DNA from: SCTD01 sp046593875 | GTDB taxonomy: Bacteria > Actinomycetota > Actinomycetes > Mycobacteriales > SCTD01 | Reading direction: 5' to 3' | DNA: 7,439 nucleotides | Assembly (NCBI GenBank): GCA_046593875.1 | Contig: JBKJQQ010000078.1 | Coordinates: 1-7,439 of the forward strand | In this document: positions 1 through 6,368 of the stretch, in pieces | How the letters are laid out: each line of letters opens with the position of its first letter | Numbering within the stretch: position 1 is the first letter of the stretch | Position numbers and translations under genes: made by a program | The notes under the pieces: generated by a model | Told to the model about the DNA's origin: nothing | What the model saw: only the letters and a program-made list of their open reading frames with translations | The model's database searches: none

Positions 1-1414
1 CGACGGCGTGAAGGCCTCAGGTGCCGTGGAGGACAAGGACTTTCCGGAGGTCTTCGGGCGCATCTCGTTCTTCGTCAATGCCGGCATCCGCTTCATCACC
101 GAGATGTGCAAGATGCGCGCCTTCACCGAACTCTGGGACGAGATCGGCGTCAATCGCTATGGCATCACCGACGAGAAGCACCGCCGCTTCCGCTATGGCG
201 TGCAGGTGAACTCGTTAGGGCTCACCGAGCAGCAGCCCGAGAACAACGTCTACCGCATCCTCCTTGAAATGCTGTCCGTCGTGCTGTCGAAGAATGCCCG
301 CGCCCGCGCCGTCCAGCTGCCTGCCTGGAACGAGGCGCTGGGCCTGCCGCGCCCCTGGGACCAGCAGTGGTCGCTGCGCCTGCAGCAGGTGCTCGCCTTC
401 GAGACCGACCTGCTCGAGCACGACGACCTGTTCGAGGGGTCCGTCGTCGTCGAGCGCAAGGTGTCCGAGCTGAAAGACGCTGTGCGCAAGGAGATCGACA
501 CCGTGCAAGCGATGGGCGGCGCGGTCGCGGCGGTCGAGTCCGGCTACATGAAGTCGGCACTGGTGGCTTCGCACGCCGAGCGCCGCCGCCGCATCGAGGC
601 CGGCGAGGACGTCGTCGTCGGCGTCAACAGGTTCACGACCACCGAGCCCAACCCGCTCACCGCGGACGTCGAGGGCTCGATCATGACCGTCGACCCCGAG
701 GTGGAGCAGCAGGCGATCGACGCCGTGCGCGCCTGGCGCGAGGGGAGGGACGCCGCAGCCGTCGACGAGGCGCTGCGCGGCCTGCGTGACGCGGCGAAGA
801 CGGACGCCAACCTCATGACCGCGACCGTCGCCTGCGCGAAGGCGGGTGTCACGACCGGCGAGTGGTCAGGTGCCCTGCGCGAGGTCTTCGGCGAGTACCG
901 CGCCCCCACGGGCGTGTCCGGCGCCATGGCGTCCGGCGAGGCCGGGTCGGCGATCGCCGCGGTGCGTGAGGCCGTGAAGCAGACCGGCGACGAGATGGGT
1001 GTGCGCCTGCGCTTCCTGGTCGGCAAGCCCGGGCTCGACGGGCACAGCAACGGCGCCGAGCAGATCGCCGTACGCGCGCGTGACTGCGGCTTCGAGGTCG
1101 TCTACCAGGGCATCCGCCTGACCGCGGCGCAGATCGTGTCGGCCGCCGTCGAGGAGGACGTGCACGTCATCGGCCTGTCGATCCTGTCCGGCTCGCACAT
1201 GGAGGCGGTGCCCGCGGTCCTCAAGGGTCTGCAGGCGGCCGGCGTCGGGGACGTGCCGGTCGTCGTCGGCGGCATCATCCCGGAGGGGGACGCGAAGCGA
1301 CTCAAGGAGCAGGGCGTCGCCGCGGTCTTCACGCCCAAGGACTTCGAGCTCACCGACATCATGAGCGCCGTCGTCGGCGTCGTCCGCGACGCGAACGGCC
1401 TGCCTGCGCTCTAG
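1..1414 (+). CDS. meaA: Ethylmalonyl-CoA mutase / MeaA-type B12-dependent acyl-CoA mutase, C-terminal part (5' truncated by window edge)
   Basis: The protein is a coenzyme-B12-dependent carbon-skeleton mutase. The family converts (2R)-ethylmalonyl-CoA to (2S)-methylsuccinyl-CoA in the cytoplasmic ethylmalonyl-CoA pathway. The reading frame is open from the left edge (first full codon at 2) with no start or ribosome site, so the GTG at 8 is internal. About 470 residues are visible of a family length of about 660-680. The first part is the end of the substrate-binding TIM barrel, with hallmark stretches such as FVNAGIRF, FRYGVQVNSLGLTEQQPENN and AVQLPAWNEALGLPRPWDQQ. The C-terminal part, from about nt 990, is a B12-binding domain with DGHSNG (DxHxxG; axial-ligand His at nt 1043-1045), then GLSILSGSH and VVVGG. 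The motifs fit MeaA/Ecm better than methylmalonyl- or isobutyryl-CoA mutase, but the missing N-terminus carries much of the substrate specificity. A rare TTA codon lies at 215-217. Two TAG stops follow in tandem (1412-1417). Confidence 0.93.
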   Translation, partial: DGVKASGAVEDKDFPEVFGRISFFVNAGIRFITEMCKMRAFTELWDEIGVNRYGITDEKHRRFRYGVQVNSLGLTEQQPENNVYRILLEMLSVVLSKNARARAVQLPAWNEALGLPRPWDQQWSLRLQQVLAFETDLLEHDDLFEGSVVVERKVSELKDAVRKEIDTVQAMGGAVAAVESGYMKSALVASHAERRRRIEAGEDVVVGVNRFTTTEPNPLTADVEGSIMTVDPEVEQQAIDAVRAWREGRDAAAVDEALRGLRDAAKTDANLMTATVACAKAGVTTGEWSGALREVFGEYRAPTGVSGAMASGEAGSAIAAVREAVKQTGDEMGVRLRFLVGKPGLDGHSNGAEQIAVRARDCGFEVVYQGIRLTAAQIVSAAVEEDVHVIGLSILSGSHMEAVPAVLKGLQAAGVGDVPVVVGGIIPEGDAKRLKEQGVAAVFTPKDFELTDIMSAVVGVVRDANGLPAL

Positions 1415-1602
1415 TAGCGCCGGCGGCGTACCAGGTGGCTCGGCGGCGTCCTGGCGTAGCCGCCCGCCTTGGTGAGAGCGCCTGCCACGCGGGGGTTCTT
1501 GGCGCGCAGGCCGAGCGCCTGCAGCACCCGCCCGACGAGCGGGAGCAGGACGGCGAACAGCACCCAGGTGCGGATCCGCGAGGACAGGAACGCCATGATC
1601 AT
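1411..1602 (-). CDS. Small single-pass membrane protein, 63 aa, unknown function
   Basis: I do not recognise a named family. The protein has a short N-terminus with two arginines, one hydrophobic segment at about residues 12-31 (TWVLFAVLLPLVGRV core), and a basic tail rich in Arg/Lys that ends in four arginines and a tyrosine. That suggests a single-pass inner-membrane protein with the basic tail in the cytoplasm. I chose ATG at 1602 because AGGTGG (minus strand, 1608-1613) lies 5 nt upstream. A GTG at 1611, directly after the DUF2071 stop, would add three residues, and a second ATG lies at 1596. The gene abuts the DUF2071 gene on the same strand, and its ribosome site overlaps that gene's stop codon, so the two are probably co-transcribed and translationally coupled. 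Its own stop overlaps the convergent mutase stop. The membrane topology and tight spacing argue that it is real; function is unknown. Confidence 0.7.
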   Translation of the reverse strand: MIMAFLSSRIRTWVLFAVLLPLVGRVLQALGLRAKNPRVAGALTKAGGYARTPPSHLVRRRRY

Positions 1603-1607
1603 GGGGG

Positions 1608-1613
1608 CCACCT
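1608..1613 (-). promoter_or_regulatory. Ribosome binding site AGGTGG for the 63-aa membrane protein
   Basis: On the minus strand AGGTGG is followed by five bases and then ATG at 1602. It overlaps the stop codon of the preceding DUF2071 gene (1612-1614), as expected for coupled translation. It favours ATG 1602 over GTG 1611, because that GTG lies inside the site. Confidence 0.55.
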
Positions 1614-2352
1614 ACCCCGATCGGCGCGGCAGCAACTCCGGGCGGCCGATGCGGACGTCGACCCCGGGCGACCACAGCACGTGCGGCTCGCCGTCCACCG
1701 GCAGTCCGGCGGTCGCCACCAGGTCGTCGTGCAGGTCGAGCACCCGGGCGCGGTGCAGCAGCCACTCCGGGTGGTCGACCGGCGCCCACGCGGTCCGCCC
1801 GCCGTGGAAGCGCGAGTAGAGCCCCCAGCGGGCCGTGAGGAACAGCGACAGCTCGTCCGGCTCGTACCGCTCGCCGATCTCGACCCGGACGACGCCGCCG
1901 GCGCCGGGCGGCCCCGGCCACCGGCGCGAGGTCTCGTACGCCACGGTGCTCTGGCCGTGCCGGACCGACATCCGCGCCCACAGGTACGGGAGCGCGTAGG
2001 CGGCCTGCGCGACCAGCACCGGCAGCAGGCGGGAGGCCTCGAGCGAGCGGAAGACCACGCCGCGACGGCCGTCGTCGTCGACGGCGTAGAGCCGGACGTT
2101 GGTCTCCGGGAAGCCGGACAGCCACGGCAGCGGCGGCGACCCCAGCACGCGGACGCCGGCCATGACGAACGGGACGAGTCCGACGTACGTGCGGCCGTCC
2201 AGCAGGTCGGGCGTCGTGCCCGTGGGCAGCAGCGGCGTGACCAGCTGGGGGTCGACCGGCCAGTGCAGCATCGTCAGGTCGCGCCAGGACTGCCGGAAGA
2301 CCGGAACGCGCACCGGGTGCGGGGGCGTTCTGGTGAGGGGGTCGGGCGTCAT
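1612..2352 (-). CDS. DUF2071 (YqjF-like) family protein
   Basis: The 246-residue protein matches the DUF2071/YqjF family, structurally related to acetoacetate decarboxylase but with no established reaction. Family hallmarks in order are: FRQSWRDLTMLHWPVDPQLV near residues 19-38, where the HW..D segment is typical; GRTYVGLVPFVM near 53-64; LPWLSGFPETNVRLYA near 74-90; and GVVFRSLEASR near 98-108. The C-terminal half has LTARWGLYSR and a final VLWSPGVDVRIG. Length is normal for the family (about 220-260). There is no signal peptide or membrane segment, so it is probably cytoplasmic. The start is ATG at 2352, with GGGGAGG eight bases upstream (2361-2367). It is the first gene of a short minus-strand unit with the 63-aa membrane protein and is divergent from moxR. 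The molecular function is unknown. Confidence 0.9.
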   Translation of the reverse strand: MTPDPLTRTPPHPVRVPVFRQSWRDLTMLHWPVDPQLVTPLLPTGTTPDLLDGRTYVGLVPFVMAGVRVLGSPPLPWLSGFPETNVRLYAVDDDGRRGVVFRSLEASRLLPVLVAQAAYALPYLWARMSVRHGQSTVAYETSRRWPGPPGAGGVVRVEIGERYEPDELSLFLTARWGLYSRFHGGRTAWAPVDHPEWLLHRARVLDLHDDLVATAGLPVDGEPHVLWSPGVDVRIGRPELLPRRSG

Positions 2353-2360
2353 GCGCCCAG

Positions 2361-2367
2361 CCTCCCC
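2361..2367 (-). promoter_or_regulatory. Ribosome binding site GGGGAGG for the DUF2071 gene
   Basis: On the minus strand GGGGAGG stands eight bases before the ATG at 2352, a strong match to the 16S 3' end. It fixes the start and adjoins the inverted repeat that begins at 2367. Confidence 0.6.
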
Positions 2368-2412
2368 GTTGTCCGGCGGGCCTGCAGTCCGGGCCGCAGA
2401 CTGCCGACAACG
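2367..2412. repeat. Bulged inverted repeat in the divergent DUF2071/moxR intergenic region
   Basis: The arms CGTTGTC (2367-2373) and GACAACG (2406-2412) are perfectly complementary. After one unpaired C (2374) pairing continues as GGC (2375-2377) with GCC (2403-2405), giving ten base pairs around a 25-nt loop. A second perfect inverted repeat, GCAGTC (2384-2389) and GACTGC (2399-2404), lies within it and shares bases 2403-2404 with the outer arm, so the two pairings compete. It may be an operator for the divergent genes or a 5'-UTR hairpin next to the DUF2071 ribosome site. Inverted repeats of this length can arise by chance in GC-rich DNA. Confidence 0.4.
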
Positions 2413-2444
2413 ACCTGGACGACTGCCCTGACCTCGGAGCCCTC

Positions 2445-3419
2445 ATGAGCCTCGCCGCTGTGCCGCCCGTGGTGCCCGGCCGTCCCGACGCGGCGGCCGT
2501 GGCGGCGCGCCTGGTCGCCGGCGTGGAGCAGGTCGTGCACGGGCGACGCCGCCAGGTCGAGCTGGTGGTCTGCGCCGTCCTGGCTGGTGGACACGTGCTC
2601 GTCGAGGATGTCCCGGGCAGTGGGAAGACCACCCTGGCAAGGGCTTTCGCACACTGCCTCGGCGGCGACTTCCGCCGGATCCAGGGCACGGCCGACCTGC
2701 TGCCGGCCGACATCACCGGCAGCGGCGTGTGGGAGCCCGAGCGCCGGGCGTTCTCGTTCGTCCCCGGACCGGTCTTCGGGCACGTGGTGCTCGTCGACGA
2801 GCTCAACCGCACGCCGCCGCGCACCCAGTCGGCCTTCCTCGAGGCGATGGACGAGGCAGCGGTGACCGTCGACGGCGTGCGCCACCCGCTGCCGGACCCG
2901 TTCGTCGTGCTGGCGACGCAGAACCCGCTCGAGCAGTTCGGCACCTACCCGCTTCCCGAGGCCCAGCTCGACCGCTTCGCCGTCACGCTCACCCTCGGGA
3001 CCAACGACCCGGCGACCGAGCGGCGGGTCGTGCGCGAGCAGCTCGACCATGCCACGGTCGACGAGCTGCAGGCCGTGACGTCGCCGGCGGAGCTGGTCGC
3101 GGTCCGGCGCGAGGTCCGCCGCACGCACGTCGCGGACGCGGTGCTCGACCACGCGGTCCGCGTCGTCGAGGCCACCCGCGCGCACCCGGGGGTCCTGCTC
3201 GGCGCCAGCACGCGGGCCGCGCTGACCCTGGTGCACGTGGCGCAGGCCCGCGCGCTGCTCGGCGGCCGCGGGCACGTCTCGCCCGACGACGTGAAGGTGC
3301 TCGCGCCGGCCGTGCTCGGCCACCGACTGGTGCTGCGCGACGGCGGTGGTGGCGTGGGGCGCGGCCAGGCCCTGGTGGCCGAGCTGCTCACGCACGTCGC
3401 CGTCCCGCTGAGCTCGTGA
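2445..3419 (+). CDS. moxR: MoxR-family AAA+ ATPase
   Basis: This cytoplasmic AAA+ ATPase of the MoxR family is thought to act as a chaperone or remodeller for partner proteins encoded next to it. It has 324 residues, the usual family length. Walker A is DVPGSGKT (residues 55-62, Lys61), followed by the family-typical IQGTADLLPADITG (79-92). Walker B is VVLVDELNR (114-122, Asp118/Glu119), followed by PPRTQSAFLEAMDE. Sensor 1 lies in LATQNPLEQFGTYPLPEAQL (Asn160). Sensor 2 lies in GASTRAAL (253-260, Arg257), within the C-terminal helical lid. All catalytic elements are present, so it should be active. The ATG at 2445 has GGAG five bases upstream (2436-2439). The gene opens a three-gene operon, and its TGA overlaps the GTG of the DUF58 gene. 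The symbol gives the family only; the precise subfamily is not settled. Confidence 0.95.
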   Translation: MSLAAVPPVVPGRPDAAAVAARLVAGVEQVVHGRRRQVELVVCAVLAGGHVLVEDVPGSGKTTLARAFAHCLGGDFRRIQGTADLLPADITGSGVWEPERRAFSFVPGPVFGHVVLVDELNRTPPRTQSAFLEAMDEAAVTVDGVRHPLPDPFVVLATQNPLEQFGTYPLPEAQLDRFAVTLTLGTNDPATERRVVREQLDHATVDELQAVTSPAELVAVRREVRRTHVADAVLDHAVRVVEATRAHPGVLLGASTRAALTLVHVAQARALLGGRGHVSPDDVKVLAPAVLGHRLVLRDGGGGVGRGQALVAELLTHVAVPLSS

Positions 3420-4441
3420 GACCCACCCGCGGGGTTGCCGGCGCCGTCGTCATGGCCGGGGTCCTGCACCTGCTCGCCCGCATCACCGGTGTCGCCTGGT
3501 TGTCCCTGGCCGCCGGCGCCTGCCTCGCCCTGCCGGTGGCGGCCCTCCTGCTCAGGCCGCGGCTGGACCGCCTCGAGGTCCGCAGCGACCCGGTGCAGGC
3601 CCGCGTCGGCGACCGGGTCGAGCTGCGGCTCCTGGTGCGCAACACCGGCACCCGGCCGACGCCTGCGCTGCGGCTGACCGACCGCGGACCGGGGCTGTCC
3701 CCGGTCGTGCTCGCCGTCCCGCCGCTCCGGGGCGGCGGCGAGGTGTCGGCCGTGCTGACGCGGACGGCTCAGGGGCGCGGCCGCCGGGCGGCGAGCGGGG
3801 TGGAGCTGCTGACGCTCGCGCCGTTCGGCCTGCTGCGCACGGTGCGCACGGTCGAGGTTCCCGGGCCGTTCGTCATCGCACCGCGTCGCGTGCCGGCCGC
3901 TGAGCTCGTCGCCGGGGGGCAGGGCGAGGGCGGCGCGTCCCGTCCGGTCGCCGGCCTCGGGACCGAGGTGCTCGGGCTGCGCGCCTGGCGACCGGGGGAC
4001 GGAGCCCGCGCTGTCGCCGCGCGCGCCACGGCCCGGCACGGACGACCGGTCGTGCTCGAGCGCGAGCGCGACACCGGCCCGTCGGTGGTGCTGCTCTGTG
4101 CTGCCGCGGGCAGCGGCGCGGCTTGGGAGGCGGTCCTCGAGGCGTCGTGTGCCGTGGCCGAGGAGGCGGTGCGCCGGGGTCGTCCGCCGGTCCTGCTCGC
4201 GACCGGCCTGGCGCCGCCGGAGCGGCCCGGGCTCGGTGCCGTCCTGGACTGGCACGCGCGGCTGGACGAAGCGGCGCCGCTGGACACCGCGACCCTGGAC
4301 CGTGCCGTGCGCGCGGCCGGGCCTGGCGGGGCCGTCGTGCTGCTGGCGCCGCCGTCGCTCGGCCCGGACCGCGTGGCGACGGTGCGTCGTTCGTGCGCGG
4401 CCGCGGCGGCGCGGCTGACCGTGCTGGGGCGAGCAGCATGA
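3416..4441 (+). CDS. DUF58 domain-containing membrane protein
   Basis: This 341-residue protein has two hydrophobic segments at the N-terminus (about residues 8-22 and 26-46), then a beta-rich domain (about 52-155) and the DUF58 core. The core signature is GLRAWRPGD (187-195) followed by ARATARHGRPVVLE (202-215), then a VVLLC strand as in VWA-like folds. DUF58 proteins are the standard partner of MoxR ATPases; their biochemical role is unknown. I chose GTG at 3416 because it overlaps the moxR stop as GTGA, implying coupled translation; no strong ribosome site is visible. ATG at 3452 is an alternative, removing twelve residues and leaving both membrane segments. One oddity is that many DUF58 proteins have an Ile-His/Asp-Trp-Lys/Arg motif before the AR.G sequence, whereas here the segment reads RAVAARATARHG with no tryptophan. 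The stop overlaps the next start as ATGA. Confidence 0.9.
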   Translation: MRPTRGVAGAVVMAGVLHLLARITGVAWLSLAAGACLALPVAALLLRPRLDRLEVRSDPVQARVGDRVELRLLVRNTGTRPTPALRLTDRGPGLSPVVLAVPPLRGGGEVSAVLTRTAQGRGRRAASGVELLTLAPFGLLRTVRTVEVPGPFVIAPRRVPAAELVAGGQGEGGASRPVAGLGTEVLGLRAWRPGDGARAVAARATARHGRPVVLERERDTGPSVVLLCAAAGSGAAWEAVLEASCAVAEEAVRRGRPPVLLATGLAPPERPGLGAVLDWHARLDEAAPLDTATLDRAVRAAGPGGAVVLLAPPSLGPDRVATVRRSCAAAAARLTVLGRAA

Positions 4442-6324
4442 CAGCGACCGGGATGCGCCGGGCGGGTCTGGTCGCCCTGCTGTGCGGACAGCTGGCTGCG
4501 GCCTCCTCGGCGGTCCTGCCGCTCGCGCTGCTGCCGGTCGTCGCCCTGGTCGCCGTGGCCGCCGAGCGCGTCTCCGCCCGGCCGGGTCGCGAGCGGCTGC
4601 TGCGCGGGGTCGCCACGACGGCCGCGTTCCTGCTGACCCTGGTCTTCCTGCCGCAGGTGGTCGGGGGCGCCGGGGGGCTGCGCGAGGTCCTCGGGACGCT
4701 GCTGGTCGGCATCGCCGCGGTCCAGCCGCTCACCTGGGGCAAGGTCCGCGACGTGCAGACCGGCGTCGTCGCCGCGCTGGGACTGCTCGTGCTCGGGGCC
4801 TCCTTCGCCCCGGACGTGCTGGTCGGGCTGCCGCTGCTGGTCGGCTGGGTGGCCTGCGTGACCGCGCTCGTCCTGGCGGTGCGCGAGCAGGCCCACGAGG
4901 GCGTCGACGTCGTGCTGCGGGCGCCCGCCCCGCGCGGTCAGGTCCCGGCCGCCGCCGGCCTGGCGGCGGTGCTCGGGCTCGTGGCCTTCCTGCTGGTGCC
5001 GGTGCCCGAGGACGCCGGGCTGCAGAGCCGGCTGGCCGCAGCCGCCCAGGGCTCCGGTCTGACCGGAGGTGGGCGGGGCGCGCCCGGCGCCTACACCGGC
5101 GACCGCGTCGACCTGCGCGTGCGCGGGGACCTGACCGACGAGCCGCTGGTCGTCGTCCCGCGCGACTCCCCGGCCCTGTGGCGCAGCGGCATCTACACCG
5201 ACTGGGACGGCACGACCTGGCAGCGCGACGACGAGGGTCGCCGGCGCATCCCGGGCCCGCCGTTCCAGGTGGCCGCCGCCGACGGCCCGACCCGGACGGA
5301 CGACGTGCGGCTCGAACGGCGTGCCCTCGGGGTGATCTGGGCGCCCGGTCCGGTGGTGCGCCTGGAGGACACCCGTGGCGGCGTCTTCGTCGACCGGCTC
5401 GGCGCGACGACGGGGCTCATCAGCGCGCAGTACCGGGTGACGACCGAGGCGGTCACGCCCAGCGACGACGAGCTCCGCCGGAGCAGCGGCGCGGACGAGA
5501 CCGACCCCCGCTACCTCGCCCTGCCCGCGGCGCTGCCGTCCCGCGTCACCGACCTCGGTCGGCAGCTCGCCGACGGTGCGGGCAGCCGGATCGAGGTGGT
5601 GCGCCGGGTCGAGCGGTACTTGGCCGAGACCGCCCGCTACGACCTGGACAGCCCGGTGCCCGGCCCCGGTGAGGACGCGGTCGACCGGTTCCTGTTCGTC
5701 GACAAGGTCGGCTTCTGCGAGCAGTTCGCCGCGGCGGAGGCCCTGCTGCTGCGGGCCGCCGGCATCCCGACCCGCTTCGTGACCGGCCTGGGTTACGGCG
5801 TCGAGACCGGACGCGACCGGCGGACCTACCGGCAGAAGGACCTGCACGCCTGGGTCGAGGTGTTCCACCCCGGCACCGGGTGGGTGTCCTCCGACCCGAC
5901 ACCGCCGACGACCCAGCTGGCGAGCGCCCCGCTGCGGGTGCGCGTCGTCGCGCAGCTGACGCGGGCCCTGCAGCGGGCCGATGACGTACCCGGGGGACGG
6001 CCGGCGCTCGCTGCCGGGCTGCTCACGGCAACCGCCTTGACCGCGGGCGCCCTGCTGGTGCGCCGCCGTCGCCCGCTGCGGGAGGTGCTCGTGAGCGCGC
6101 CCCCCACCGGCCGTGAAGGCCCTGCCCTGCAGGCGTTCCTGCGCTACGACGAGCGGCTGGGCACGCGCCGACGCCGCCCCGCCGAGTCGCTGGGCGAGCT
6201 GCAGCAGCGACTCGACCCGCCGGAGCCGGTCCGCCGCGCGCTGGTGCTCGTCGACGAGGAGCTCTACGCCGCCGTGCCACCCGTCGCCGCCGAAGACGCC
6301 GCGGGGCTGCTGGAGCGGACTTAG
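4438..6324 (+). CDS. Multi-pass membrane transglutaminase-like protein (DUF3488/TgpA-type)
   Basis: The 628-residue membrane protein carries a transglutaminase-like (papain-fold) domain. About seven hydrophobic segments lie in residues 8-190, with positive charges in the intervening loops at 43-56, 102-105 and 149-161. A long polar region follows (about 191-520), then one more segment (about 522-541), then a basic RRRR and a roughly 85-residue tail. By the positive-inside rule the N-terminus and tail are cytoplasmic and the long loop is outside. The loop contains the domain with a full triad: Cys427 in VGFCEQFAAAEALLLRAAGIP, His470 in KDLHAWVEVF and Asp486 in WVSSDPTPP. The family may form, cleave or hydrolyse amide bonds in cell-surface proteins or peptides, but the substrate is unknown. 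ATG 4438 overlaps the DUF58 stop; GTG/ATG codons further upstream would run deep into DUF58. It ends the operon. Confidence 0.92.
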   Translation: MTATGMRRAGLVALLCGQLAAASSAVLPLALLPVVALVAVAAERVSARPGRERLLRGVATTAAFLLTLVFLPQVVGGAGGLREVLGTLLVGIAAVQPLTWGKVRDVQTGVVAALGLLVLGASFAPDVLVGLPLLVGWVACVTALVLAVREQAHEGVDVVLRAPAPRGQVPAAAGLAAVLGLVAFLLVPVPEDAGLQSRLAAAAQGSGLTGGGRGAPGAYTGDRVDLRVRGDLTDEPLVVVPRDSPALWRSGIYTDWDGTTWQRDDEGRRRIPGPPFQVAAADGPTRTDDVRLERRALGVIWAPGPVVRLEDTRGGVFVDRLGATTGLISAQYRVTTEAVTPSDDELRRSSGADETDPRYLALPAALPSRVTDLGRQLADGAGSRIEVVRRVERYLAETARYDLDSPVPGPGEDAVDRFLFVDKVGFCEQFAAAEALLLRAAGIPTRFVTGLGYGVETGRDRRTYRQKDLHAWVEVFHPGTGWVSSDPTPPTTQLASAPLRVRVVAQLTRALQRADDVPGGRPALAAGLLTATALTAGALLVRRRRPLREVLVSAPPTGREGPALQAFLRYDERLGTRRRRPAESLGELQQRLDPPEPVRRALVLVDEELYAAVPPVAAEDAAGLLERT

Positions 6325-6368
6325 CCGGCGGTGCGCACACAACCTCCTGTTTCGTCGATCGCCGGCGG
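6325..6368. other. Convergent intergenic gap (44 nt) between the transglutaminase and methyltransferase genes
   Basis: Two genes on opposite strands end here. No classic GC hairpin followed by a T-run is visible. The gap contains an 8-bp palindrome GTGCGCAC (6331-6338). The 9-mer GCCGGCGGT occurs at both edges (6324-6332 and 6361-6369); its self-complementary GCCGGC cores could pair across a 31-nt loop and act as a weak bidirectional terminator. Confidence 0.35.

Noticed and set aside
8..10. GTG at 8 as the start of the mutase
   Set aside because: There is no ribosome site, the frame is open to the window edge, and the protein would begin in the middle of the mutase barrel. The gene is cut by the window.
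1435..2448. A 337-codon plus-strand frame antisense to DUF2071
   Set aside because: It is dominated by Arg, Gly, Pro and Gln with no motif. The minus-strand DUF2071 reading is strongly supported.
866..2944. A 692-codon open frame on the minus strand
   Set aside because: It spans the mutase, DUF2071 and moxR genes in a wrong frame, has Arg/Ala-rich composition without motifs, and would require the DUF2071 gene to be false although that gene has clear family motifs and a good ribosome site.
2729..3415. N-terminal extension of the DUF58 frame into moxR
   Set aside because: The frame is open back to 2729, but that segment is an out-of-frame reading of the MoxR core. The GTG at 3416, overlapping the moxR stop, begins just before the first membrane segment.
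2945..4255. A 436-codon open frame on the minus strand antisense to moxR and DUF58
   Set aside because: It has no recognisable domain, a composition rich in Arg/Gly/Gln/Ser, and lies opposite two well-supported genes.
4123..4437. N-terminal extension of the transglutaminase frame into DUF58
   Set aside because: The extra residues are an out-of-frame reading of the DUF58 C-terminus. The ATG at 4438 gives a normal start before the first membrane helix and a 4-nt overlap.
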